Assembly (NCBI RefSeq): GCF_013364235.1
Contig: NZ_CP054919.1
Location: 7,013,728 to 7,077,727, forward strand
Direction: 5' to 3'
Source of the DNA: Kitasatospora sp. NA04385
GTDB taxonomy: Bacteria; Actinomycetota; Actinomycetes; Streptomycetales; Streptomycetaceae
DNA length: 64,000 nt
Below are positions 24,927 to 32,095 of this stretch, piece after piece (position 1 is the first letter of the stretch; each line of letters begins with the position of its first letter). A program made the position numbers and the translations under genes. The notes below the pieces were generated by a model that made no database searches, was not told the origin of the DNA, and saw only the letters and a list, made by a program, of their open reading frames with translations.

Positions 24927-25852
24927 CCGCGCTGCTGGCGGTGGCCGACCACCTGCCGAGCGGCCGGGTGCCGGTCGAGGACCTCGCGGAGGAGTTCGGA
25001 CTCTCCCCGATGCAGGCCAAGATCTTCCGCCGCTACCACAAACTGGGCGAGGTGGCCCGCGACCCGGGCGGCAGCCTGCTCGACCTGCTGCGCGGCGCGA
25101 CCGCCGGCCTGCACGCCCTGCGCGGCCGGGAGCACCGGGTCCGCTACGTGCTGCACGCCCGCACCCTGCCGACCGTGGTGCCCTACCCGCACAACCCGGT
25201 CCGGGAGCTCTGCCGGGAGCTGGGCCTCGACCGGGCGATCGTGTTCGCGGTCGGCCACCACGCCTGCGCCTCCGGCCTGCTGGCGATCGACGCGGCCGGC
25301 CGGCTGCTCGCCGCCGACGGCGACCCCGACGGCCTCGCGCTGGTCCTGGCCGGGGAGAAGGCCTTCACCCCCGAGGCCGGGATGGTCCCGGACACCTCCT
25401 TCTTCGGCGAGGGCGCGTCGGCCTGCCTGGTCGCCCCCACCGGGGACCGCGACCGGGTGCTGTCCTACGCGGCCGACCTCAGGGGCGAGTTCGACGGTGA
25501 CGCGCCGGAGCTGGCCCTGGAGTTCCAGCGGATCTACGCCGACGCGCTGGCCGGGGCGGTCCTCGCCGCCGTCGGACGGGCCGGCCTGGCCATGGCGGAG
25601 ATCGGGGCGATCCTGCCGCACAACGTCAACAAGGTGGCCTGGCACCAGGTCTGCCGCACCCTCGACTACCCCCGGGAACGGGTCGTGCTCGACAACGTGG
25701 CGAGCGCCGGACACGTCTTCTGCGCGGACAACCTCGTCAACCACCGCACCGCGCGGGAGCGCGGCCTGCTCCGCCCGGGCGAGCCCTACGTGATGGCCGC
25801 CGCGGGCGCCGGGCGCGGCGCCACCTTCTCGGCCATGGTCCTCCAGCACTGA
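24923..25852 (+). CDS. KAS III (FabH-like) synthase with Cys-His-His triad
   Basis: A 309-residue KAS III-fold protein from GTG 24923 (GTGA overlap). The nucleophile is Cys115 in VGHHACASGLL, and His233 lies in ILPHNVNKVAW. The third position, normally Asn in a GNT/GNS context, is His264 in SAGHVFCADN. Such enzymes prime polyketides from acyl-CoA or act as acyl transferases. FGEGASACLV and the C-terminal AAAGAGRGATFSAMV are typical. It pairs with the Cys-less homologue encoded at 26186, separated only by an ACP gene. Confidence 0.85.
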   Translation: MTALLAVADHLPSGRVPVEDLAEEFGLSPMQAKIFRRYHKLGEVARDPGGSLLDLLRGATAGLHALRGREHRVRYVLHARTLPTVVPYPHNPVRELCRELGLDRAIVFAVGHHACASGLLAIDAAGRLLAADGDPDGLALVLAGEKAFTPEAGMVPDTSFFGEGASACLVAPTGDRDRVLSYAADLRGEFDGDAPELALEFQRIYADALAGAVLAAVGRAGLAMAEIGAILPHNVNKVAWHQVCRTLDYPRERVVLDNVASAGHVFCADNLVNHRTARERGLLRPGEPYVMAAAGAGRGATFSAMVLQH

Positions 25853-25884
25853 CCCGCCACCCAACCACCACCGAAGGAACGACG

Positions 25885-26181
25885 ATGACCGAGCGGGACA
25901 CCGCACTCCCCTCCCTCGACCCGGCCCTGCGCGGGCAACTGGTCGACGACATCTGCGCCCTGCTCCCGAAGGTGCTCAAGCGCGAGGTGACCGGGGCCAC
26001 CGCCGAGACCACCCTGATGGAGGCCCTCGGCATGAGCTCGACCAGCGGCCTCGAACTCATCCTGGAACTGGAGGAGCGCCTGGACGTGGAGATCAGCGTG
26101 GAGGACCTCGGCCGGCCCGACTTCGGCACGGTCGGCTCCCTGGCCGACTACGTCGCCCGGAACCTGCTCCAGGAAGCGTGA
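25885..26181 (+). CDS. acyl carrier protein with non-canonical serine motif
   Basis: A 98-residue ACP-like protein from ATG 25885 (GAAGGAA upstream). Helices read QLVDDICALLPKVL, LELILELEERL and SLADYVARNLL. At the attachment site, where LGxDSLxLVE is usual, it has LGMSSTSGLELILE, so there is no Asp and the attachment Ser could be 51, 52 or 54. The Glu-rich helix II is normal. It lies between the active and Cys-less KAS III genes, which suggests it is their dedicated carrier. Confidence 0.82.
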   Translation: MTERDTALPSLDPALRGQLVDDICALLPKVLKREVTGATAETTLMEALGMSSTSGLELILELEERLDVEISVEDLGRPDFGTVGSLADYVARNLLQEA

Positions 26182-26185
26182 GCCG

Positions 26186-27253
26186 GTGCGCACCTTCCTG
26201 CCGCCCGGAGCGGCGGCGGCCGCGAGCCCCCCGGACGAGGCCCGCACCGACGGACCGCCACCGGCCTGGGGGATCCGCCGCGCCGTCCGGCTGGCCTTCC
26301 CCGGCCCCGGGGCGCCGGCCGGCGACCCCGTCCACGGTGCGCGCCTGCGGCGCTACCTGACCGACCTGCTGCACCCCTACGGGCTCGAACTCGCCCCCGG
26401 CGCACCGGCCCCCGGGGCGGCGGAGCCGGGCGGCCGCTGCTACGGGGAGATGGCCGAGGCGCTGATCCGGGCGGCGGTGCCCGAGGGCGAGGCGGTCGAC
26501 CTGCTGGTGCTCGCCCACGCCGTCCCGGACATCACCCCGGGACGCGCCACGACCACCTGGCTGAGCCACGTCTGCCCCGGCACCCCGATGGCCCTCGCGG
26601 TCAGCGACCAGGGCGCCGCGAGCGCCTTCACCGCCCTGCGGCTGGTCGACGCCTACGCGCGCTCGGGCGGCCTGCGGCGGGCGCTGCTGCTGGTGGTCGA
26701 GCAGGACTCGCTGCCGTACGACCCCGGGGTCCCGGTCGTCGTCCCGGCCGGCAGCCGAGGCGTGGCCCTGCTGTTCGGCGACCGGCTGCCCCGGGAGCGG
26801 ACGGCCGCGGTCTCCCGGGTCGCCACCCGGGTCCTGGCCGACGGCAGCCCCGCCGCCGCGCTGGCCGCCGAGCTCGCGGGCCCCGGCGACGCCCCCGCGC
26901 GGAAGGCGGCGACCGGGATCCTCGGCACCACGGCGGCGGCCGCCGCCGCCCACCCGTGGCCGCCGGGCCTGCGGTTCGCGGACGCCGGGCAGCCCGCCAC
27001 CGGCGTGTGGTGGGACCTGGCCGGTGAACTCGCCGAGCCGTCCACCGGGCCGCGCACGGTCGTGCTGGCCGACTACGACGCCGGACCGGACCACCTCTCC
27101 ACGGCGACCATCGTCCTGGACGGCGGCGACGCGGACGCCGGGACGGTCGTGCTGGCCGACTACGACGCCGGACCGCACCACCTCTCCACGGCGACCGTCG
27201 TCCTGGACGGCGGCGACGCGGACGCCGGGGCCGAGGTCGGGGTGCCCCGATGA
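26186..27253 (+). CDS. KAS III-like protein lacking the active-site cysteine
   Basis: A 355-residue protein from GTG 26186. DLLVLAHAVPDITPGR followed by PGTPMALAVSDQGAASAFTAL matches the core of a KAS III, but at the position of the nucleophile Cys it reads SDQGAAS with no Cys. LLLVVEQDSLPY is the next strand. The C-terminal third has lost the His/Asn catalytic residues and ends in a duplicated 29-residue block encoded by an 87-bp tandem repeat. I infer a non-catalytic partner of the KAS III at 24923, like a chain-length factor for a FabH-type enzyme. Confidence 0.65.
   Translation: MRTFLPPGAAAAASPPDEARTDGPPPAWGIRRAVRLAFPGPGAPAGDPVHGARLRRYLTDLLHPYGLELAPGAPAPGAAEPGGRCYGEMAEALIRAAVPEGEAVDLLVLAHAVPDITPGRATTTWLSHVCPGTPMALAVSDQGAASAFTALRLVDAYARSGGLRRALLLVVEQDSLPYDPGVPVVVPAGSRGVALLFGDRLPRERTAAVSRVATRVLADGSPAAALAAELAGPGDAPARKAATGILGTTAAAAAAHPWPPGLRFADAGQPATGVWWDLAGELAEPSTGPRTVVLADYDAGPDHLSTATIVLDGGDADAGTVVLADYDAGPHHLSTATVVLDGGDADAGAEVGVPR
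27056..27229. repeat. 87-bp in-frame tandem duplication
   Basis: Copies at 27056-27142 and 27143-27229 differ at only a few bases (for example GGACCAC versus GCACCAC and ATCGTC versus GTCGTC). Each encodes TVVLADYDAGP then HLSTAT and VLDGGDADAG. The near identity implies a recent duplication in the 3' end of the KAS III-like gene. Confidence 0.93.
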
Positions 27254-28953
27254 CCGCGCCCACCGACGCCCCCGGCCCGGCCGTCCGGCCGCCGCACACC
27301 ATCCCCCTCGACCCCCCGCCACCGTCCTCCCCGACTCCGGCCCCGGCTCCGACTCCGGCCCCGGCTTCGACTCCGACTCCGGCTCCGGCTCCGACTCCGA
27401 CTCCGGTCCCGGCTTCGACTCCGGCCCCGGCTCCGGCTCTGACACCGGCTCCGGCTCCGGCCCCGGCTTCGACTTCGGCTCCGGCTCCGGCTCCGGCTCT
27501 GACACCGGCCCCGGCTTCGACTCCGGCCCCGGCTCCGGCTCTGACACCGGCTCCGACACCGACACCGGCTCTGACACCGGCTTCGACTCCGGCCCCGGCT
27601 TCGACTTCGGCTCCGGCTCCGGCACCGGCTCTGACACCGGCTCCGGCTCTGGCTCCGGCTCCGGCTCCGGCACTGGCTCCGGCTCCAGCTTCAGCTTCGG
27701 CTCCGGCTCCGGCTCCGGCTCCAGCTTCAGCTTCGGCTCCGGCTCCGGCTTCGACTTCGGCTCCGGCCCTGACACCGGCCCCGGCTTCGACTCCGGCTCC
27801 GACACCGACACTGGCCCCGACACCGGCTCCGCAGGCGCCGCCCGCGCTCCGCATCGAGGACTACCGGCACCGGGCCCGGCGCCGACTCGACGCCCGGGTC
27901 TGGGACTTCGTGGAAGGCGGAGCCGGGAGCGAGCGCACCCTGCGGGCCAACCGGCGGGCCTTCGCCCGGGTGACGCTGCGGCCGAGGGTCCTGGTCGACG
28001 TCTCCGCCTGCGACACCGGGACGGAACTCCTCGGCGCCCCGCTGGCCACCCCGGTGGGCGTCGCGCCCACCGCCTACCACCGGCTGCTGCACCCCGACGG
28101 CGAAACCGCCACCGCCCGCGGCGCCGGCGCGGCCGGCGCGCTCTACGTGGTCAGCGTCTTCGCCAGCCGCACGCTGGAGGAGATCGCCGCCGCGGCCGCC
28201 GGACCGCTGTGGCTCCAGCTCTACTGGCTGCGCCGCCGCGAGGCGCTGGCCGGCCTGGTGGAGCGGGCCGCCGAGGCCGGCTACCGGGCCCTCGTCCTCA
28301 CCCTGGACGCGCCGCAGCTGGGGCGGCGCCACCGGGACGCGCGCAACGGCTTCGCCGTCCCGTCCGGCGTCCGCGCGGTCAACCTCGACGCGGCGCTGAC
28401 GGCCTCCGCCCACCGCCCGGCCGCCGGCCGCTCCGCGCTGGCGGTGCACACGGCGGAGGCCGTCGACCCCTCGGTGACCTGGGCCGACCTGGCCTGGCTG
28501 CGCGGGCGCAGCGAGCTGCCGCTCGTCCTGAAGGGCGTCCTCACCGCGGAGGACGCCGTGCTCGCCGTGCGGCACGGGGCCGACGCGATCGTGGTCTCCA
28601 ACCACGGCGGTCGGCAGCTCGACGGCGCGCCGGCGAGCCTGGACGCCCTGGCGGAGGTGGTGGACGCGGTCGGGGCCACCGGCTGCCCGGTGCTGTTCGA
28701 CGGCGGGGTCCGCAGCGGCACCGACGCCTTCGCGGCGCTCGCCCTGGGCGCGCGGGCCGTCCTGCTCGGCCGCCCGGTCCTCTGGGGGCTGGCCGCGGAC
28801 GGCGCCGCCGGGGTGGCCGGGGTGCTCGGCCTGGCCACCGAGGAACTCGCCCACACCATGGCGCTCACCGGACGACCGGCCCTGTCGGCCGTCGACCGGT
28901 CCGCACTCGCCCGCGGCACGGCGCCGGGCACGGCACCGCACGCAGGAGCATGA
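27250..28953 (+). CDS. hmo: FMN-dependent 2-hydroxyacid oxidase (4-hydroxymandelate oxidase type) with long PAP-rich N-terminus
   Basis: A 567-residue protein from ATG 27250 (ATGA overlap). Residues about 28-195 are a Pro-Ala-Thr/Ser repeat. The catalytic domain starts near residue 199 (IEDYRHRARRRLDARVWDF) and has GVAPTAYHRLLHPDGE, WLQLYWLRRR, LKGVLTAEDA, catalytic SNHGGRQLDG (His about 452), FDGGVRSGTD and LGRPVLWGL, all typical of glycolate/lactate/mandelate oxidases. With hmaS in the operon, oxidation of 4-hydroxymandelate to 4-hydroxyphenylglyoxylate is the natural role. The repeat extension is foreign to the family, whose members are usually about 360-400 residues. Confidence 0.88.
   Translation: MTAPTDAPGPAVRPPHTIPLDPPPPSSPTPAPAPTPAPASTPTPAPAPTPTPVPASTPAPAPALTPAPAPAPASTSAPAPAPALTPAPASTPAPAPALTPAPTPTPALTPASTPAPASTSAPAPAPALTPAPALAPAPAPALAPAPASASAPAPAPAPASASAPAPASTSAPALTPAPASTPAPTPTLAPTPAPQAPPALRIEDYRHRARRRLDARVWDFVEGGAGSERTLRANRRAFARVTLRPRVLVDVSACDTGTELLGAPLATPVGVAPTAYHRLLHPDGETATARGAGAAGALYVVSVFASRTLEEIAAAAAGPLWLQLYWLRRREALAGLVERAAEAGYRALVLTLDAPQLGRRHRDARNGFAVPSGVRAVNLDAALTASAHRPAAGRSALAVHTAEAVDPSVTWADLAWLRGRSELPLVLKGVLTAEDAVLAVRHGADAIVVSNHGGRQLDGAPASLDALAEVVDAVGATGCPVLFDGGVRSGTDAFAALALGARAVLLGRPVLWGLAADGAAGVAGVLGLATEELAHTMALTGRPALSAVDRSALARGTAPGTAPHAGA
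27331..27834. repeat. about 500 bp of GGCTCC/GACTCC microsatellite-like repeat
   Basis: Six-base units of the type CCGGCT, CCGACT and CCGGCC alternate for about 500 bp, in frame in the oxidase gene, giving PAPAPTPAPAST-like sequence. Some longer blocks recur nearly unchanged (for example those encoding TSAPAPAPALTPAPA), pointing to slippage and unequal exchange. Confidence 0.92.
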
Positions 28954-29177
28954 GGGGCGGTCGGACGATGGCGACAGTACCGGCACGCGAGGACCCGCAC
29001 GCATCGGTGCCCGGTCCGGCGTCCGCGCCGATCAACTTCCCGGACGAGGTCCCGGCGCGCTTCCCCGACGCCCTCCCGCCGGCGGGCGGACGCACCGGGC
29101 CCGGTCCGGCCGGACGCACCGGGCCCGATCCGGCCGGGCCGGCCGCGGCTCCCGCCGTCGCCGGGGTCCCCGGATGA
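28950..29177 (+). CDS. small coupled ORF of unknown function
   Basis: A 75-codon frame opening in an ATGA overlap with the oxidase stop and closing in an ATGA overlap with the phosphopantetheinyl transferase start. An internal ATG at 28968 gives a 69-residue form. The sequence has ASAPINFPDEVPARFPDALPP in the middle, then a Gly/Pro-rich repeat (GRTGPGPA, GRTGPDPA). No family is recognised. The coupling at both ends supports translation. It could be a short structural or carrier-like partner or merely a linker that keeps the ribosomes running. Confidence 0.5.
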   Translation: MRGGRTMATVPAREDPHASVPGPASAPINFPDEVPARFPDALPPAGGRTGPGPAGRTGPDPAGPAAAPAVAGVPG

Positions 29178-29875
29178 CCGGCGAACCGGACACCGTCCAG
29201 CTGTGGCTGGTGCCCGACCAGCGGCCCGGGCCGGCTGCCGCCGACCTGCTCGCCGTCCTCGACCCGGAGGAGCGCTCCCGCGCGGCGGCCTGCCTGTCGG
29301 CCGACGCCCGCCGCCGGTTCGTCCTCGCGCACGGCGCCGTCCGCCACCTGGTGGCCGACCGGCTCGGGGTCGCGCCGCAGGACATCCGCTGGCGCCGGGG
29401 CCCGCACGGCAAGCCCGAACTGGCCGGCCGGCACACCGGCACCCAGGTCAACCTCTCCCACTCGGGCACCGTGGCCGTGGTCGCGCTCTGCGCGTCGCGA
29501 CGGGTCGGGGTGGACGTCCAGGAGGTGCTGCCACGGCTGGACGCCACCGGCATGCCGGAGCGCTACTTCCTGCCCGAGGAGGTGCGCTTCGTACGGGCCG
29601 GGGCCGACCCCGGCAGCCGGGCCGAGCGCTTCGCCGGGCTGTGGGCCCGGAAGGAGGCCCTGGTCAAGGCGCACGGCGGCCGGCTGACCCAGGGGCTGCG
29701 GATCCCGCTGCTCGACGGCGGCACCGTGACCGGCGGGCCGCCCGCCGACGCCTGGGCGCGGGACTACCGGGTCACCGACGTGCCCGCGCCCGACGGGTAC
29801 CGGGCGGCCGTCGCGCTGTCCGGCACCGGGGCCTTCCGGGTGCGCGTGGACCGGTGGACCTGGCCGCCCGCCTGA
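29174..29875 (+). CDS. Sfp-type 4'-phosphopantetheinyl transferase
   Basis: A 233-residue Sfp/Gsp/HetI-family enzyme with RFVLAHGAVRHLVADRLG, HGKPEL, NLSHSGTVAVVAL, the metal site VGVDVQE (111-117) and WARKEALVKAHG (157-168). It transfers the phosphopantetheine arm from CoA to carrier-protein serines and is presumably dedicated to the four ACPs in this cluster. ATG 29174 overlaps the previous stop. It is the last gene of the rightward operon. Confidence 0.94.
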   Translation: MTGEPDTVQLWLVPDQRPGPAAADLLAVLDPEERSRAAACLSADARRRFVLAHGAVRHLVADRLGVAPQDIRWRRGPHGKPELAGRHTGTQVNLSHSGTVAVVALCASRRVGVDVQEVLPRLDATGMPERYFLPEEVRFVRAGADPGSRAERFAGLWARKEALVKAHGGRLTQGLRIPLLDGGTVTGGPPADAWARDYRVTDVPAPDGYRAAVALSGTGAFRVRVDRWTWPPA

Positions 29876-29888
29876 CCCCGACGGCGCC

Positions 29889-31682
29889 TCAGCTGCTCCC
29901 GGGAGCGGGAAAGTCCTCTTCCCAGAACTCGTGCGCGCGGCGGGGCGGACCGTCGGGAGCGCCGGTGCCGGGGGAGCCGTCCGCGGTCCGGTGCCCCTCC
30001 TGTTCGCGGCCGCGCAGTTCGATCCGCCGGATCTTGCCGGAGATGGTCTTGGGGAGGTCGGCGAACTCCAGGCGGCGGATGCGCTTGTAGGGGGCGAGCC
30101 GCTCACGGGTGAAGGCCAGGATGGACTGCGCGGTCGCGGCGTCCGGTGCGTGGCCGGGCGCCAGGATGACGTACGCCTTCGGCACGGACAGCCGCAGCGG
30201 GTCCGGTGAGGGTACGACCGCCGCCTCGGCCACCGCCGGGTGCTCGATCAGCACGCTCTCCAGCTCGAAGGGCGACAGCCGGTAGTCGCTGCTCTTGAAC
30301 ACGTCGTCGCTCCGCCCGACGAAGGTGTAGTAGCCGTCCGCGTCGCGCTGCGCGACGTCCCCGGTGTGGTAGCGGCCGCCGGCCATCGACTCGGCGTGCC
30401 GTTCCGGGTCGTCCTGGTAGCCGGCCATCAGTCCGAGCGGGCTGCTGTCGAGGGGCAGGCACAGCTCGCCGTCGACGCCGGTGCCGGTGACCTCCTCGCC
30501 GGTGACCGGGTCGACCAGGACGACGTCGTAGCCGGGCAGCGGGCGGCCCATCGAACCGGGTTTGACCGGTTGGCCGGGCGTGTTGCCGATCTGCGCGGTG
30601 GTCTCCGTCTGGCCGTAGCCGTCCCGCAGGGGGACGCCCCAGGCGCGCTCGATCCGCTCGACCACCTCGGGGTTGAGCGGCTCGCCCGCGCCGACGAGTT
30701 CGCGCAGCGGGGGCCGCCACCGCTCCAGGTCCTCCAGCAGCAGCATCCGCCACACGGTGGGCGGCGCGCAGAACGAGGTCACCCGGTGGCGGACCAGCGC
30801 GTCCAGCAGCGGGCGGGCGGAGAAGCGGGGCTGGTTGACGATCAGGATCTCCGCGCCGGCGTTCCACGGGGCGAAGAAGTTGCTCCAGGCGTGCTTGGCC
30901 CAGCCCGGGGAGGACACGTTCAGGTGCACGTCGCCCGGCCGCAGTCCGATCCAGTACATCGTCGACAGGTGCCCGACGGGGTAGGACCGGTGGGTGTGCT
31001 GCACCAGCTTGGGGCGGCTGGTCGTGCCGGAGGTGAAGTACAGCAGCAGCGGGTCCTCGGCCCGGGTCGGCCCGTCCGGGGCGAAGCCGCCGGTGAATCC
31101 GGCCGCCTGCGCGTAGTCCACCCAGCCCGGGACGGGCTCGCCGACCGCGATCCGGGTCCAGTCGCCCTCCTGCCCGGCGAAGCCCCCGGTCAGCGCCGAC
31201 TCGGCGATGACGTGCCGCACCCGGCCCCGGGACAGCCGGTCGGCCAGGTCGTCCGCGGTCAGCAGGGTGCTCGCGGGGATGACCACCGCGCCCAGCTTGA
31301 CCACCGCGAGCATCACCTCCCACAGCGCCACCTGGTTGCCCAGCAGCAGCAGGACCCGGTCCCCGCGCGCCACGCCCCGCTCGCGCAGCCAGCCGGCCGT
31401 CCGGTCGGAGCGCTCGCTCAGCTCGGCGAAGGTCAGCGCCGTCTCGCGCAGCAGCGCGCCGTCCGGGCCCAGGTCGACGACGCGCAGGCCGATCGCCCCG
31501 TTGCCCGCCGCCTGGACGTCGAACCAGTCCAGGGCCCAGTTGAAGTGCTCGCCGGTGGGGCGCGGGAAGGCGCGGGCGGCGTCGAGGTCGCCGCGTGCCG
31601 CCAGGAGGTGGTCGCGCGCGGCGCGGAAGTCGTGGTGCGCGGCGGAGTCCGAGTCCCGTCGAGCGGCCCTGTCCGGTGCCAT
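29889..31682 (-). CDS. acyl-CoA synthetase (acetyl-CoA/benzoate-CoA ligase-like)
   Basis: A 597-residue ANL enzyme, convergent with the phosphopantetheinyl transferase gene. It has YFTSGTTSRPK, DGYGQTETTAQ, RYHTGDVAQRDADGYY, GRSDDVFKSSDYRLSPFE and KTISGKIRR, a complete set. An N-terminal NWALDWFD segment and VSSPGWAKHAWSNFFAPW resemble medium-chain or aryl acyl-CoA synthetases. ATG 31682 has AGGGACGG upstream; a longer frame begins 90 nt earlier. It may supply a CoA-thioester building block to the cluster or be unrelated to it. The C-terminal 35 residues are polar and disordered-looking. Confidence 0.9.
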   Translation of the reverse strand: MAPDRAARRDSDSAAHHDFRAARDHLLAARGDLDAARAFPRPTGEHFNWALDWFDVQAAGNGAIGLRVVDLGPDGALLRETALTFAELSERSDRTAGWLRERGVARGDRVLLLLGNQVALWEVMLAVVKLGAVVIPASTLLTADDLADRLSRGRVRHVIAESALTGGFAGQEGDWTRIAVGEPVPGWVDYAQAAGFTGGFAPDGPTRAEDPLLLYFTSGTTSRPKLVQHTHRSYPVGHLSTMYWIGLRPGDVHLNVSSPGWAKHAWSNFFAPWNAGAEILIVNQPRFSARPLLDALVRHRVTSFCAPPTVWRMLLLEDLERWRPPLRELVGAGEPLNPEVVERIERAWGVPLRDGYGQTETTAQIGNTPGQPVKPGSMGRPLPGYDVVLVDPVTGEEVTGTGVDGELCLPLDSSPLGLMAGYQDDPERHAESMAGGRYHTGDVAQRDADGYYTFVGRSDDVFKSSDYRLSPFELESVLIEHPAVAEAAVVPSPDPLRLSVPKAYVILAPGHAPDAATAQSILAFTRERLAPYKRIRRLEFADLPKTISGKIRRIELRGREQEGHRTADGSPGTGAPDGPPRRAHEFWEEDFPAPGSS

Positions 31683-31892
31683 CCGTGTATCCGTCCCTGC
31701 CTCGTCGACCCCGGCCGCCGCCTCGTTGCCCGGCCGCGGGCATACCGGCACGCTGCCAGTCCCGCTGATCATCGGTCAAGGGCGACACCGCAGCCGACCC
31801 GGCCGGACCCGGCCGGACTCGCAGCCGCGGCCGCGGGGGCGGGACCGAAAAGGGTTTCCGCCCGCCCCGGCCCCGCCGTTACGATCACCCCA

Positions 31893-31973
31893 CCTCCCGG
31901 GCGTGAGCGCAGAGGCAGACGCGCCGCCATCGCATGGCGGATCACGCCGGTTCGAATCCGGCCCCCGGGAGGC
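31893..31973 (+). tRNA. tRNA-like gene 1 (loop reads CGC), atypical acceptor
   Basis: Folds as a cloverleaf: 9-bp acceptor 31893-31901/31964-31972 (CCTCCCGGG with CCCGGGAGG), D-stem GCGC/ACGC closing loop AGAGGCAG, anticodon stem CCGCC/GGCGG with loop ATCGCAT (34-36 would be CGC, an Ala anticodon), five-base variable region, and T-arm GCCGG-TTCGAAT-CCGGC. A C appears bulged at the base of the acceptor, and three bases (TGA) instead of two join acceptor and D-stem. No CCA is encoded. It shares its D-loop and T-arm with three neighbours. It may be a non-canonical tRNA or a tRNA-derived regulatory RNA. Confidence 0.55.
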
Positions 31974-31981
31974 CCCACGAC

Positions 31982-32055
31982 GGGCCCCGTAGCGCAGAGG
32001 CAGACGCGCCGCATTGCTCATGCGGAGCACGCCGGTTCGAATCCGGCCGGGCCCA
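31982..32055 (+). tRNA. tRNA-like gene 2 (loop reads GCT), bulged acceptor
   Basis: Cloverleaf with acceptor GGGCCC(C)G/CGGGCCC carrying one bulged C, spacer TA, D-stem GCGC/ACGC with loop AGAGGCAG, anticodon stem CCGCA/TGCGG with loop TTGCTCA (34-36 GCT, a Ser anticodon), variable AGCAC and T-arm GCCGG-TTCGAAT-CCGGC. Serine tRNAs should have a long variable arm, which this lacks. It ends 40 bp before the SDR start. It is a sister of the gene at 31893, nine bases upstream. Confidence 0.55.
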
Positions 32056-32095
32056 CCCGTCACCCCCCGCACCGCCGCCCCCGGAGGACCGCCCG

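Noticed and set aside
10360..27834. CRISPR array
   Set aside because: The tandem arrays have no spacers, the units are 6-87 bp directly adjoining, and no cas genes are present.
27024..28949. Plus-strand frame with Gly-Ser-Asp repeats opposite the oxidase repeat
   Set aside because: It is a wrong-frame reading of the PAP-coding repeat; the oxidase catalytic domain fixes the true frame.
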